From Gemmatimonadota bacterium (GTDB lineage: Bacteria; Gemmatimonadota; Gemmatimonadetes; Longimicrobiales; Gaopeijiaceae): a DNA stretch of 64,000 nt. Shown piece by piece: positions 18,730-27,898 of this stretch; the first letter of the stretch is position 1; every line of letters starts with the position of its first letter. A program made the position numbers and the translations under genes. A model generated the notes under the pieces. It had not been told where the DNA came from and searched no databases. It worked only from the letters and a program-made list of their open reading frames with translations. The stretch spans positions 23,170-87,169 of the forward strand of contig JAJDXS010000010.1 in assembly GCA_022823145.1 (NCBI GenBank), given 5' to 3'.

Positions 18730-19314
18730 ATGCGAAAACAACATGATACCAACAAGAGCCGGTCCCTCCCCTCGGGCCGGTTCAACCTCCGGATCGAACC
18801 GGCGTTGCATGCATCCCTGCGCGGCGCTGCCCGGGCGGCCGGTACTTCGCTGAACGACCTGTGTGCCCGCAAGCTGGCGTCGCCCGGTGGCCTCATGGAC
18901 CCGGCCGCGGGCGCGGTCGTGGATCGCGCGGGTTCGATTCTGGGCGAATTCCTGATGGGTGTCGTCGCCTTCGGCTCGTGGGCGCGCGGGGATGAGTCCG
19001 CGAGTTCGGACCTCGACGTGCTGTTGGTTGTCGGCGAGGAGGTGTCAATCGCTCGTGGGCTCTATCGAAGCTGGGACGAAGGATCGGCGCTTGCCTGGGA
19101 CGGTCACGAGGTCACGCCGCACTTCGTTCATCTACCGTCGGGTTCCGAAGGAGTTTCAGGGCTATGGGCCGAGGTGGCCCTCGACGGTCTGGTGCTGTTC
19201 GAACGCGAACTTACGGTGTCAAGGTATCTGGCCCATGTTCGGCGGCGCGTTCTCCGTGGCGAGCTCTCCTACCGGGTCGCCGGCGGACACCCCTATTGGG
19301 TTCACGAGCCGTGA
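18730..19314 (+). CDS. RHH-MNT fusion: ribbon-helix-helix domain joined to minimal nucleotidyltransferase
   Basis: The protein has 194 residues. Residues about 17-49 (RFNLRIEPALHASL then RAAGTSLNDLCARKL) match a HicB/Arc-type ribbon-helix-helix DNA-binding unit. Residues about 60-175 are a minimal nucleotidyltransferase with GSWARGDESASSDLD, the GSxARG and DxD signatures, then a later His/Phe strand (VTPHFVHL). It overlaps the HEPN gene by GTGA, so the two are translationally coupled. In MNT/HEPN systems the MNT partner neutralises the HEPN protein by AMP transfer; the RHH domain would add autoregulation by binding the promoter. A TATAGT hexamer at 18719-18724 stands so close to the ATG that transcription could be leaderless. 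The local sequence is more AT-rich than its surroundings. Confidence 0.8.
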   Translation: MRKQHDTNKSRSLPSGRFNLRIEPALHASLRGAARAAGTSLNDLCARKLASPGGLMDPAAGAVVDRAGSILGEFLMGVVAFGSWARGDESASSDLDVLLVVGEEVSIARGLYRSWDEGSALAWDGHEVTPHFVHLPSGSEGVSGLWAEVALDGLVLFERELTVSRYLAHVRRRVLRGELSYRVAGGHPYWVHEP

Positions 19315-19718
19315 GGAACAGAGCACTCGCCCGCGATTACCTGCGGCGGGCGAGGATCCGGCTGGACGCACTGGACGTGCTCTTCGACGCCGAAAGCTGG
19401 GCGGACGTGGTGCGCGAGTCCCAGGAGGTCGTCGAGTTGGCCCTGAAGGGGCTGCTGCGCTCCTGTGGTGTCGAGCCGCCCCGGATTCACGACGTTTCGC
19501 CGATTCTTCTGGCGGAGAAGCACCGCTTGCCTACAGGTCTTCAGTGCGACGTGGACTGGCTGGCCGATGTATCGCGTCAACTGCGCCGGGACCGTGAACT
19601 CGCGTTCTACGGTGCGGAGGATTTGACCCCAACAGACTTCTACTCGCGGGCGGATGCCTCGGCGGCCAAGGAGAGAGCGCGCCGTGTGGTGAAGTTGGTG
19701 TATCCGCAGGTCGGCTGA
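19311..19718 (+). CDS. HEPN-domain protein, partner of the upstream MNT
   Basis: The protein has 135 residues, all helical by pattern, and a GTG start overlapping the previous stop (GTGA). The core SQEVVELALKGLLRSCG followed by PRIHDVSPILL is the PF05168-type HEPN signature, and LRRDRELAFYGAED followed by an Arg/Lys-rich last helix completes it. The Rx4-6H ribonuclease motif of HEPN toxins such as those in Shewanella-type pairs is not present: the C-terminal Arg cluster is followed by Tyr (RDRELAFY), not His. It may therefore bind rather than cut nucleic acid, or use a different site. With the RHH-MNT gene it forms a two-gene module that is probably mobile. Confidence 0.8.
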   Translation: MRNRALARDYLRRARIRLDALDVLFDAESWADVVRESQEVVELALKGLLRSCGVEPPRIHDVSPILLAEKHRLPTGLQCDVDWLADVSRQLRRDRELAFYGAEDLTPTDFYSRADASAAKERARRVVKLVYPQVG

Positions 19719-19727
19719 GATTCCGCC

Positions 19728-21869
19728 CTACCGCATCATCGCTGCTACCGTCCGCATCCGCTCCGCAAGGTCACCGATCGCGTTCACATACACGCGCTCC
19801 CAGCCCGGCAGGTCGGCGCGGTCGTCGGTCTCGATTTCGTAGCGCAGCCCCGGCAGCATCCACGACGCGTAGCCGCTGAACGGATCCGGTGACACGTAAA
19901 TCGAGCGGCTCCACGGGCGTCCCTGCAGCCCGCGGTCGTTCAGCCACGCCTTCTCCAGCCCGATCAGTGCCCGGTTCACGGCTTCGGCGGCTTCGGGGTC
20001 GACGTCACCGGATCGGATCCAACGGTCCCGGGCGGCCACGAGTTCGGCGGCCGCCTCGTCCAGTTCGCGGCTCGCCTCGACCAGAGCCGAGAGGTCCACT
20101 TCGAGTCGGCGCGAATCGGCGACGCGGTACAGGGTCTCCACATGCGTCCGGGTGTCCGTGGCGTAGCGTGCTGCGTCGTAGGGCAGCAGGTCGGCGTTGG
20201 CGAAGCGCAGAGCCAGGATCCCGTCAACGCGGGCGACCATCGGCCCGTAGACGAACGTGCTGTCCCCGAAGCGCTCGTACCAGGCGAAGTTGTCGTAGTT
20301 CGAGTGGTAGACGCCGCTGGGGTTGCCGGAGGAAAGGCCCGCCGAGGGCACGCCGGCGTGGGTGTAGAAGGCGACGTGGTCCGACCCGCCGCCGAGGTTG
20401 CCGAGTGCCGGCTCGTCGGTGCCGGCGGGTGCCCGTTCGAACCACCAGTCGTAGAGTGGCTCGCCGGTTTCGGGGTAGGTGACCGCCTTCGTCGCCTCGA
20501 GAATCTGCCCTTTGAGCGACGGCGACGACGACCCCCCGAAGTTGGACCCGGAGACCGCCGCGTCGGCGTTGATGTAGGCGATTGCGTTGGCTTCCAGCTC
20601 GTCCCTGAACTCCTCCACCCACTCGGTGGACCCGATGATTCCGTATTCCTCGGCGTCCCAGTGGGCGATCATGATCGAGCGGCGGGGAGCGCACTCGCCG
20701 TCCTGCACCAGTTCGCCCAGCGCCTCGGCGAGGGTGAGGAGCATGGCCGTGCCGCCGTTGGGGTCGATCGCCCCGAATCCCCACGGGTCGTAGTGCGCGC
20801 CCAGGATGAACCACTCGTCGGGGAACTCGGTGCCTCGCACGGTGCCGACCACGTTGGTCGCGCGTGTCAGCCGCTTGGGCTGGTTGACGCGCACGCGTAC
20901 GGTGAGGTCCGGGCCGCCGGTCAGGCGGTGGTCCAGCTCCATCCCGGTGTCCCATCCGGGCGGAACCTCGCTGCCCTTCATGCGCGACAGGATCTCGCTC
21001 GCCGCCTCGTAGCCGACGGGCAGCACGGGGATGGTGTGGAGGGGGACTTCGGACGGATCGAGGCGCTCGACCTGTACGTCCCCGTCGATGGGCAGGGCGG
21101 GGATGAATGGGGTCAGCGGGTCGCCGGTCCACGGGAGGGTCAGAACGGAGCCCCGCTGAATCGTCTGCCCGTTCATCATCGGGCCTTCCGGGTAGGCGTC
21201 GAGTTGCGAGAATCCGGGGTCGTTGAACATGACCACGCCAGCCGCGCCGCGCTCTTCGGCGAACTTGACCTTGTAGCCGCGGAAGTTCCCCCCGTAGCGG
21301 GCGATCACGACCTTGCCGGCGACGGAAACGCCCATCGAGTCGAGCGCCAGGTAGTCCTCGCGGCGCCCGAAGTTGGCGTAGACGACTTCCCCGGTCACGT
21401 CGCCCGACCCGGAGAAGGCATTCCAGCCGTTGAGCAGGTCGGGGTGGCCCGAGAAGCGGTCGTCGGGGAGCGCGGGTTCGCGGTTGGAGAGCTGCATCGC
21501 GACGGGTGTGACGATGTGGACCTCGACGTCGTCGGTGAGCTCGGGGAGGTACACGTCGTAGGGATGACTGGTGACCTCCAGGCCCGCGCGTTCCATGGCT
21601 TCGGCGATGTACTCCCCGACGCGCGCCTGTGCGGCGGAACCCGCCGGATGGGGCTCCGCGGTGACCGTGCGGAGGTGCTCGCGGAAGGACTCGCTGCGCG
21701 GCAGTTCGAGGAAACGGGCCTCGCAGGCCAGTTGCCATTCGGCGCGGTCGCCGGTGAAGCCGGTCAGGGCGGGCTCCTGGGGCAGCGCAAAGGCAAGGAC
21801 CGCGACGAGTGTCAGCAGTGATCCGAGGACGGTGAGCGATCTGGCGGGACCGGCGAGGGGTAGGCGCAT
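19728..21869 (-). CDS. M28 peptidase, glutamate carboxypeptidase II (PSMA)-like, with PA domain
   Basis: The protein has 713 residues with a hydrophobic N-terminal segment (about 10-30) that is either a signal or an anchor. A PA domain (about 150-300, GVVMFNDPGFS) is inserted in an M28 catalytic core. All metal and catalytic residues are visible: GAHYDPWGFGAIDPNGG (His, bridging Asp), DAEEYGIIGS (Glu pair), NADAAVSG (Asp) and YHSNYDNF (His). A C-terminal helical region resembles the transferrin-receptor-like dimerisation domain. Length and order match human PSMA-type carboxypeptidases. Unlike the M28 gene at 2720, its active site is complete. The start at 21869 has only a weak ribosome site. 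It cleaves C-terminal residues from peptides outside the cytoplasm. Confidence 0.9.
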   Translation of the reverse strand: MRLPLAGPARSLTVLGSLLTLVAVLAFALPQEPALTGFTGDRAEWQLACEARFLELPRSESFREHLRTVTAEPHPAGSAAQARVGEYIAEAMERAGLEVTSHPYDVYLPELTDDVEVHIVTPVAMQLSNREPALPDDRFSGHPDLLNGWNAFSGSGDVTGEVVYANFGRREDYLALDSMGVSVAGKVVIARYGGNFRGYKVKFAEERGAAGVVMFNDPGFSQLDAYPEGPMMNGQTIQRGSVLTLPWTGDPLTPFIPALPIDGDVQVERLDPSEVPLHTIPVLPVGYEAASEILSRMKGSEVPPGWDTGMELDHRLTGGPDLTVRVRVNQPKRLTRATNVVGTVRGTEFPDEWFILGAHYDPWGFGAIDPNGGTAMLLTLAEALGELVQDGECAPRRSIMIAHWDAEEYGIIGSTEWVEEFRDELEANAIAYINADAAVSGSNFGGSSSPSLKGQILEATKAVTYPETGEPLYDWWFERAPAGTDEPALGNLGGGSDHVAFYTHAGVPSAGLSSGNPSGVYHSNYDNFAWYERFGDSTFVYGPMVARVDGILALRFANADLLPYDAARYATDTRTHVETLYRVADSRRLEVDLSALVEASRELDEAAAELVAARDRWIRSGDVDPEAAEAVNRALIGLEKAWLNDRGLQGRPWSRSIYVSPDPFSGYASWMLPGLRYEIETDDRADLPGWERVYVNAIGDLAERMRTVAAMMR

Positions 21870-21998
21870 GAGTGGGGCCGTTTGCGTGGGTGGTGACGTG
21901 GGCGTGGTGGGTATATGCCGCCGTGACACGGTTCGCGCTAGCTTTCGCAGTGCGCGCGATGCCGGCGCCGGACCTGAAAGACCCGATGTGAAGTTAGC

Positions 21999-23303
21999 AT
22001 GAAGCAATATCGATTATCCGCCTGTCCTGCGCGCGAGCGACTCGCCGGAACCGCATCCAGCCTGGCCCCGTGCCTCCTCGTAGTGGCTCTCGCTGCGCTT
22101 GCCGCCTGCCTCGACGAGGAGGGGCTCCCCGAAATCGAGCCGTCGCGCCCCACCGCGATCACGGTCACGCCGTCCTCGGCGACGCTGTCCTCCCTGGGCG
22201 AGACCGCGACGTTCAGGGCGCAGATCACGGACCAGAACGGGGTCTCGTACCCCGGGACGGTCACGTGGTCGAGCAGCGACATGGGCGTCTTCACCGTGGC
22301 TTCGGGCGTGGTCACCGCCGCCGCGAACGGTTCGGGGACGTTGACCGCGTCGTACGAGAGCATCAGCGGTACGGCATCGGTGACGGTCCGACAGGTTCCG
22401 GCCTCGGTTTCGGTGATTTCGGGCGGCAGCCAGCAGGGGATGGCTGGCCGGCAGCTCGCCGAGACGGTCGTGGTACGCGTGGACGACGCCGGCGGTTCGG
22501 CCGTCGAGGGGGTCACGGTGACGTTTTCGGCCGCCGAGGGCCATGGTGCGGCCGATCCGGGCATGGCCGTGACCGATTCCGAAGGGCTGGCAGCGACATC
22601 CTGGACCCTGGGCAGCGTACCGGGGGTGCAGACCCTGACCGCATCGGCTGCGGACGGGGTCTCCGCGGAGATCAGCGCCGCAGTCGGCGAGATCGAACCT
22701 GCATCGGACACCGCGCTCTATAGCGTCACCTTCAGCGCGACGTGGAGCGCGCAGACGCACCCGACCGATTTTCCGTCGGGCAGCCAACATTTCTCGCCCC
22801 TCATCGGCGCCGTTCACAACGAAAGCGTGACTTTCTGGGCGTCGGGCGACACCGCCTCCCCGGGCATCGAGCAGATGGCCGAGACGGGCGGGACCGGTTC
22901 GCTTACGCGCGAGATCCGGGACGAAATACCGGGCGATGTCATCTCCGTCATCAACGGCCGCCAACTCGGAACCAGTCCCGCGAGCACGACTATCAGTGAA
23001 GTTCTCGTCACACTCGATCACCCGCGCATCACGCTCGTTACGATGATCGCCCCCAGTCCGGACTGGTTCGTGGGGGTAGCGGGCCAATCGCTGCAGAACG
23101 AGTTCGGGCAGTGGCTCGACGAGGTGGCGGTCGTGCTCTATCCATACGATTCCGGCACGGACGATGGCACGTCGTACCGTTCGGCGAATGCGGATTCGTC
23201 GCCCAGGCAGCCGATCAGGAGCCTAAGGGGGGTGAGTCCATTCTCGGACGAGCCGATCGGCACCTACACCTTCACGAGAATCGACGCCGGCGGGAGCCGG
23301 TGA
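21999..23303 (+). CDS. Lipoprotein with Big_2, Big_1-like and Spondin_N domains
   Basis: The protein has 434 residues and a lipoprotein signal ending LAACLDEEG. Residues about 50-130 form a Big_2 repeat (AITVTPSSATLSSLGETATF). Residues about 130-225 are Big_1/invasin-like (AGRQLAETVVVRVDDAGGSA). The C-terminal ~200 residues match Spondin_N: LYSVTFSATWSAQTHP, FSPLIGAVHN, VTFWASGDTASPGIEQMAETG, MIAPSPDWFVGV and LYPYDSGTDDGTSY. Spondin_N is best known from animal extracellular-matrix proteins but occurs in bacterial secreted proteins. It probably sits on the cell surface; no enzyme is implied. It is divergent from the M28 gene at 21869 and upstream of typA by 31 bases. Confidence 0.85.
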   Translation: MKQYRLSACPARERLAGTASSLAPCLLVVALAALAACLDEEGLPEIEPSRPTAITVTPSSATLSSLGETATFRAQITDQNGVSYPGTVTWSSSDMGVFTVASGVVTAAANGSGTLTASYESISGTASVTVRQVPASVSVISGGSQQGMAGRQLAETVVVRVDDAGGSAVEGVTVTFSAAEGHGAADPGMAVTDSEGLAATSWTLGSVPGVQTLTASAADGVSAEISAAVGEIEPASDTALYSVTFSATWSAQTHPTDFPSGSQHFSPLIGAVHNESVTFWASGDTASPGIEQMAETGGTGSLTREIRDEIPGDVISVINGRQLGTSPASTTISEVLVTLDHPRITLVTMIAPSPDWFVGVAGQSLQNEFGQWLDEVAVVLYPYDSGTDDGTSYRSANADSSPRQPIRSLRGVSPFSDEPIGTYTFTRIDAGGSR

Positions 23304-23334
23304 CCGAACCCAGCCAACGCCGGGCGACCCACTG

Positions 23335-25164
23335 ATGCAGCTGCGCAACATCGCGATCATCGCGCACGTGGATCACGGCAAGACGACGCTGGTGGACCAG
23401 ATGTTCCGGCAGGCCGGGGTCTTTCGGGCGGGACAGGAGGTGGTGGAGAGGGTGCTGGATTCGAACCCGTTGGAACGCGAGCGCGGAATCACGATCCTGG
23501 CCAAGAACACCGCGGTGGAGTGGGGACACACCAAGATCAACATCGTCGACACGCCTGGTCACGCGGACTTCGGCGGCGAGGTCGAGCGCATTCTGCGCAT
23601 GGTCGACGGCGTGCTCCTCCTGGTGGACGCCGCCGAGGGGCCGATGCCGCAGACGCGCTTCGTCACGCGCAAGGCGCTGGCGCTCGGGCTGGTGCCGGTG
23701 ATCGTGATCAACAAGGTGGACCGCTCGGACGCGCGCCCGGACGAGGTGCACGACGAGGTGCTGGAGCTGCTGATGGACCTGGAGGCCAGCGACGAGCAAC
23801 TCGACGCGCCCTTCCTCTACGGGGTGGGACGGGAGGGCTGGGTCACGGGGGAACCCGGCGTGCGCGGGGAGGACCTGACGCCGCTCTTCGAGGCGGTGGT
23901 CGACCACATCCCGGCGCCGCCGGTCGACCCGGAAGGACCGTTCCAGATGCTGGTGTCGACGCTGGACCACTCGGCCTACGTCGGGCGGATCGCGATCGGG
24001 CGGGTGGAGCGGGGTGGGGTGAGGGTGGGGCAGAGGGTGTTGCGGGTGTCGGCGAATGCCACCGACGCGGACCCCCAGGAAGCAACGCGAGTGATCGGCC
24101 TCTACACCTTCAACGGCCTCGATCGCGTCGATATCGAGGAAGCCGGCGCCGGCGACATCATCGGGCTGGCCGGGAGCGACGGTGTCGAAATCGGCGACAC
24201 GCTGACGGATCCGCGCCATCCGGAGCGGCTGAGCGGGATTACGGTGGAGGAGCCAACGATCTCGGTGGACTTCGTGGTGAACGATTCCCCGTTTTCGGGG
24301 CGGTCCGGGAAGTACGTGACCACCCGGCAGCTGCGGGACCGGTTGCGGCGGGAGCTGGAGCGCAACGTGGCGCTGCGGGTCGAGGCGACGGACCGTCCCG
24401 ACACCTTCGCGGTGAGCGGCCGCGGCGAACTGCACCTGACGATACTGATGGAGACGATGCGGCGCGAAGGCTACGAGTTCCAGGTGTCGCGTCCACGCGT
24501 GATTACGCGTCAGGCTGGCAACGGGACGCGTCTTGAGCCCTTCGAGGAAGTCGTGGCAGAGGTCCCGTCGGGGCTCTCCGGGACGGTGATCGACAAGCTC
24601 GCCCGCCGCCGGGGCGAACTGGTCTCGATGAAGCCGGTGGGCGACTCGGGAACGACCCGCCTCGAGTTCAGCGTTCCCGCGCGGGGGCTCTTCGGTTACC
24701 GCACCGAGTTCCTCACCGACACCAGGGGCGAAGGCGTCCTACATCACCGATTCGACCGGTGGAACGCGTGGGCGGGCGAGATTCGCGGGCGCGGGCGCGG
24801 GGCGATGGTCGCGGACCGGGCGGGCAAGGCGGTGAGCTTCGCCATCTTCGGGCTGCAGGAACGGGGCACGATGTTCGTGGAGCCCGGGCTGGACTGCTAC
24901 GGCGGCATGATCGTGGGCAAGTGCGCCCGTCCCGGCGACATGGACGTGAACATCGGCCGCACCAAGAAGCTCACCAATATGCGCGCGGCCGCAGCCGACG
25001 AGAACGTGCGCCTCGAGCCGCCGCTGCGCATGACGCTGGAACAGGCACTCGACTTCATCGACGACGATGAACTGATCGAGGTCACCCCGGACGCGATCCG
25101 GCTCCGGAAGCGGGAGCTGGACGCGAGCAGGCGGCGAAAGGCGGCGCGGACAAGGCGCTTGTGA
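23335..25164 (+). CDS. typA: Ribosome-associated translational GTPase TypA/BipA
   Basis: The protein has 609 residues, the normal family length. GTPase motifs are intact: G1 [10 protein letters not shown], effector region ERERGITI, G3 DTPGH and G4 NKVD. The middle shows the elongation-factor domain II and the G/V-type domains, and the C-terminus carries the TypA-specific domain ([39 protein letters not shown]). It binds the ribosome and helps 50S assembly and stress adaptation. The start is [16 protein letters not shown] at 23335, matching family starts. It may be co-transcribed with the Spondin_N lipoprotein (31-base gap), but the functions are unrelated. Confidence 0.97.
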   Translation: MQLRNIAIIAHVDHGKTTLVDQMFRQAGVFRAGQEVVERVLDSNPLERERGITILAKNTAVEWGHTKINIVDTPGHADFGGEVERILRMVDGVLLLVDAAEGPMPQTRFVTRKALALGLVPVIVINKVDRSDARPDEVHDEVLELLMDLEASDEQLDAPFLYGVGREGWVTGEPGVRGEDLTPLFEAVVDHIPAPPVDPEGPFQMLVSTLDHSAYVGRIAIGRVERGGVRVGQRVLRVSANATDADPQEATRVIGLYTFNGLDRVDIEEAGAGDIIGLAGSDGVEIGDTLTDPRHPERLSGITVEEPTISVDFVVNDSPFSGRSGKYVTTRQLRDRLRRELERNVALRVEATDRPDTFAVSGRGELHLTILMETMRREGYEFQVSRPRVITRQAGNGTRLEPFEEVVAEVPSGLSGTVIDKLARRRGELVSMKPVGDSGTTRLEFSVPARGLFGYRTEFLTDTRGEGVLHHRFDRWNAWAGEIRGRGRGAMVADRAGKAVSFAIFGLQERGTMFVEPGLDCYGGMIVGKCARPGDMDVNIGRTKKLTNMRAAAADENVRLEPPLRMTLEQALDFIDDDELIEVTPDAIRLRKRELDASRRRKAARTRRL

Positions 25165-25209
25165 AGCGGTTCACAAGCATGCGGAACCGGGATTGTCGTG
25201 GGGCGGCGG

Positions 25210-26136
25210 TCAGCCCATGAACAGCGCCGTGAACGCGTCCGTCAGCGCGGGGGGGACTGTCGTGACGTGCGTGGCGTCGGGGTACACCTTCGACGTCACG
25301 GTCAGGTTTTCCGCCGGGTTTGCCTCGAAGATGTCGAGAAGCCGCCGCGTCCCTACCGCGAGATCGTTGTAGATGCCGACGGCCCCGGTCTCCTCCAGTT
25401 CGCCCATGGTGATGAAAACCCGGGTGTCACGCTCGAACCCCTGCGCGATCGCGGCGGGGAGCCCGTCCAGAAGCTCGTCGGCCGGCAGCAGCCCCGGACT
25501 GCCCATCCAGTAGCGGTCGAAGACGGGAGATCTCTGCTGGAAGGCGAAGGCGGTAAACAGCCCGCCGAAGGAGTCCCCCAGGAAGCCCGTGCCCTCGGTC
25601 TCGACGCGGTAGTCCGCCACGATGCGAGGGTGCAGTTCGTCTTCGATGAAACTGAGGAACTCGGCCGCCCCGCCGTGCCCCTCGTACACCTCTGCCGACT
25701 GCAGGGCCTCCACGATGTCGTCGGACAGCGAGCCGGCCGGGGTGAGGTCGCGCGCCCGCAGGATTCCGGCCATCGGGGGCTCGGGGTAGCCGATGCCGAC
25801 GAGAACCATCTCGGGCATCCCTGGACGAATGAGGTCCACCTGGAAGAGGCGGGCGATCTCGACCGTCATGCCGAACGAGATGTTGGCGTCCAGGACATAC
25901 ACCAGCCTGTACAACTGCTCGCCTGTTCCGTAGCTCGCCGGCAGACCGACCGCGACGAGGAAATCGTCGCCGACGCTGGCCGAGTTCATGACGAAGGTCT
26001 CGGTCTCGTAGATCTCGAAGGGACGCCTTTCCGGGACAGGTGCCTGTGCCTCGCCCCCGTCCCCCGCGCCGCGGCAGGCCAGCAGGGGCGCCGTGGCGGT
26101 GGCCGTCGCCGTTCCTACGAAGCGTCGCCTGTTCAT
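25210..26136 (-). CDS. Alpha/beta-hydrolase esterase (esterase D/IroE-like), exported
   Basis: The protein has 308 residues. The N-terminus MNRRRFVGTATATATAPLLACRG shows a double-Arg start and a Cys, suggesting an exported lipoprotein. The esterase family PF00756 pattern is clear: LVYVLDANISFG near the start, nucleophile elbow GDSFGG, FDRYWMGSPG, and a late His in YPDATHVTTVPPALTDAF. Homologues hydrolyse siderophore esters or acyl esters. It is last in the SusC-SusD-GGT operon, 37 bases after the GGT-like gene. The start at 26136 is preceded by AAGGAG at ideal spacing; the longer frame to 26205 is rejected. Confidence 0.83.
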   Translation of the reverse strand: MNRRRFVGTATATATAPLLACRGAGDGGEAQAPVPERRPFEIYETETFVMNSASVGDDFLVAVGLPASYGTGEQLYRLVYVLDANISFGMTVEIARLFQVDLIRPGMPEMVLVGIGYPEPPMAGILRARDLTPAGSLSDDIVEALQSAEVYEGHGGAAEFLSFIEDELHPRIVADYRVETEGTGFLGDSFGGLFTAFAFQQRSPVFDRYWMGSPGLLPADELLDGLPAAIAQGFERDTRVFITMGELEETGAVGIYNDLAVGTRRLLDIFEANPAENLTVTSKVYPDATHVTTVPPALTDAFTALFMG

Positions 26137-26173
26137 GTCGACTCCTTGTCTCCGGTGACTGGTCAAGTGCTCC

Positions 26174-27898
26174 TCAATACCCGACGGCCCGGCCTCCCAG
26201 CGCAAGCCCGCGGATCGACGCGCCGTGCAGTTCCCCTGACTCCGGGTCGATCATGATCGCGATCCAGTAGCCGCGTGTGGCGTCGTCTTCGTCGATCGGC
26301 TGACCCATCGCCTCGACCTCGGCGATAAACTCGGCCGGGTAGTCGCCGACACCCACCCCCTGCGCGGCAGGCCCCGATCCGTCCTCGGCCAGCGCACTGA
26401 ACGAGAACGAGCCCAGCGCGGGCTTGTCCACCGCCTCGCTCGGGGTGAGCCCGAAGTCGAGTACGCTGATCAGCCCGCCAATGGTGCGCTGGTGCAGCCC
26501 CGAGCCGATCGAGCTGAATCCCATGAACGGCTTGCCATCCCTGAGGACCAGGCCCGGGTTGGTGGGGTCGGGCAGGCGCGTGCCGGGCTCGATCTGCGCC
26601 ATCATGCCCTGCTGGAAGATCCCGGAGTCGGGGATCGAGATACCGTCGACGAAGATGCCGGTGGTGCCCCAGGACACCGTGTTGATGGAGTGCACGACCG
26701 CGGCGATGTTGCCCCACTGGTCGATGGCGACGACCGCGTCCGAGTGCGGGGCGGCGCCGTCCTCCGGGACGACCACGCCCGGGAAGGACCCGTCTTGGAT
26801 CGCGCCCCAGAGCTTCGCCGAAGTCTCCTTCTCGACGCGCGTCTCGTGGGTGAGGTCGGCGCCGATCATCGCCGCGATTCCGTCCGCGGCCTCCTTGCCG
26901 CCGATCGCGAAGGTGAGGCCCGGCCGCGAGATCTGGGTCAGCCAGAAGAGTGCCTCCGGCGAGTCGCCATAGTGGCCGTATTCGGACACGCCGGCCAGCT
27001 CGGCCAGGTTCATCGCCTCGATCAGGCCGATGCCGCCCTCCGCCGGGCTGCCGTGCGCGTACAGGTCGAAGCCGTGGTAGCTGCCGCGGGCGGGCTCGCT
27101 CCAGATGACTTCGTAGCTGGCGAGGTCCTCGACGGTCATCCGGCCGCCGATGTCGCCGACCAGCTCGACGAGTTTCTCGGCCCAGGGACCCCGGTACATG
27201 TAGTCCGTGCCCTGTTCGGCCACCATGCGCAGCGTGCGGGCCAGCGCGGGCTGGGTGAACATGTCGCCCGCCTGATAGGGCGATCCGTCCGCCTTCGTAA
27301 AGACCGCCTTCGTCTCGGGCAGACGGCTCAACACTTGTTCCCTGTAGGCGTACTGCGCCGCGTTGCCCTCCTGATACTCGAATCCGTCCTCGGCGCAGGC
27401 GATGGCGGGCGCGAACAGGTCCCGGAAAGGGAGCTTGCCGAAGCGTTCGTTGGCGGCCTCCACGCCCTTCATGAACCCGGGAACGAGGACCGTGCGGCCG
27501 TTTGGCTCGGCCTCGAAGCCTCCGAATCCGGCGCTGAGGTCGATTCCGGGGATGGTCAGGGGGTCGGTCTCGGCGGCCACGGTGTTGTAGGCCGCGTTCA
27601 TGTTGTGGACCTCGCCGCTCTCGGCGTCGTAGTAGACCATCGTCATGAGGCCGGCGTAGCTGACCCACGAGCCGGCGGCCATGCAGATCTGGGTGAGGGC
27701 GGTGGACATGGCGGCGTCGGCGGCGCTGCCTCCGGCCTTGAGGACCTCGACGCCGCCTTCGATGGCCTGGGCTCCGGTGGTGCCGGTTACCATGCCGCGG
27801 GGCGTGGGGGTCTCGGGCGCCGGGCCGCAGGCCGCAAGGGCGAGCGTCGCGAGCGCCGCGAACGGGGTGAGCGGGGTGATTCGGCCTGGATGGTTCAT
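26174..27898 (-). CDS. Gamma-glutamyltransferase-family Ntn-hydrolase with Ser at the nucleophile position
   Basis: The protein has 574 residues and a lipoprotein signal ending LAACGPA. The GGT heavy-chain part begins MVTGTTGAQAIEGGVEVLKAGG with AADAAMSTALTQ. The normal autocleavage motif TTHxSVVD is replaced by HSDAVVAIDQWGN, so by alignment the N-terminal Thr nucleophile of the light chain becomes Ser. The light chain keeps HSINTVSWG, SSIGSGLHQRTIGG and a long C-terminal part. A Ser nucleophile is chemically plausible in Ntn-hydrolases, so activity may be retained with altered rate or specificity. It overlaps the SusD stop by ATGA, so uptake and hydrolysis are coupled. A periplasmic gamma-glutamyl or similar amide substrate is likely. 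Confidence 0.85.
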   Translation of the reverse strand: MNHPGRITPLTPFAALATLALAACGPAPETPTPRGMVTGTTGAQAIEGGVEVLKAGGSAADAAMSTALTQICMAAGSWVSYAGLMTMVYYDAESGEVHNMNAAYNTVAAETDPLTIPGIDLSAGFGGFEAEPNGRTVLVPGFMKGVEAANERFGKLPFRDLFAPAIACAEDGFEYQEGNAAQYAYREQVLSRLPETKAVFTKADGSPYQAGDMFTQPALARTLRMVAEQGTDYMYRGPWAEKLVELVGDIGGRMTVEDLASYEVIWSEPARGSYHGFDLYAHGSPAEGGIGLIEAMNLAELAGVSEYGHYGDSPEALFWLTQISRPGLTFAIGGKEAADGIAAMIGADLTHETRVEKETSAKLWGAIQDGSFPGVVVPEDGAAPHSDAVVAIDQWGNIAAVVHSINTVSWGTTGIFVDGISIPDSGIFQQGMMAQIEPGTRLPDPTNPGLVLRDGKPFMGFSSIGSGLHQRTIGGLISVLDFGLTPSEAVDKPALGSFSFSALAEDGSGPAAQGVGVGDYPAEFIAEVEAMGQPIDEDDATRGYWIAIMIDPESGELHGASIRGLALGGRAVGY

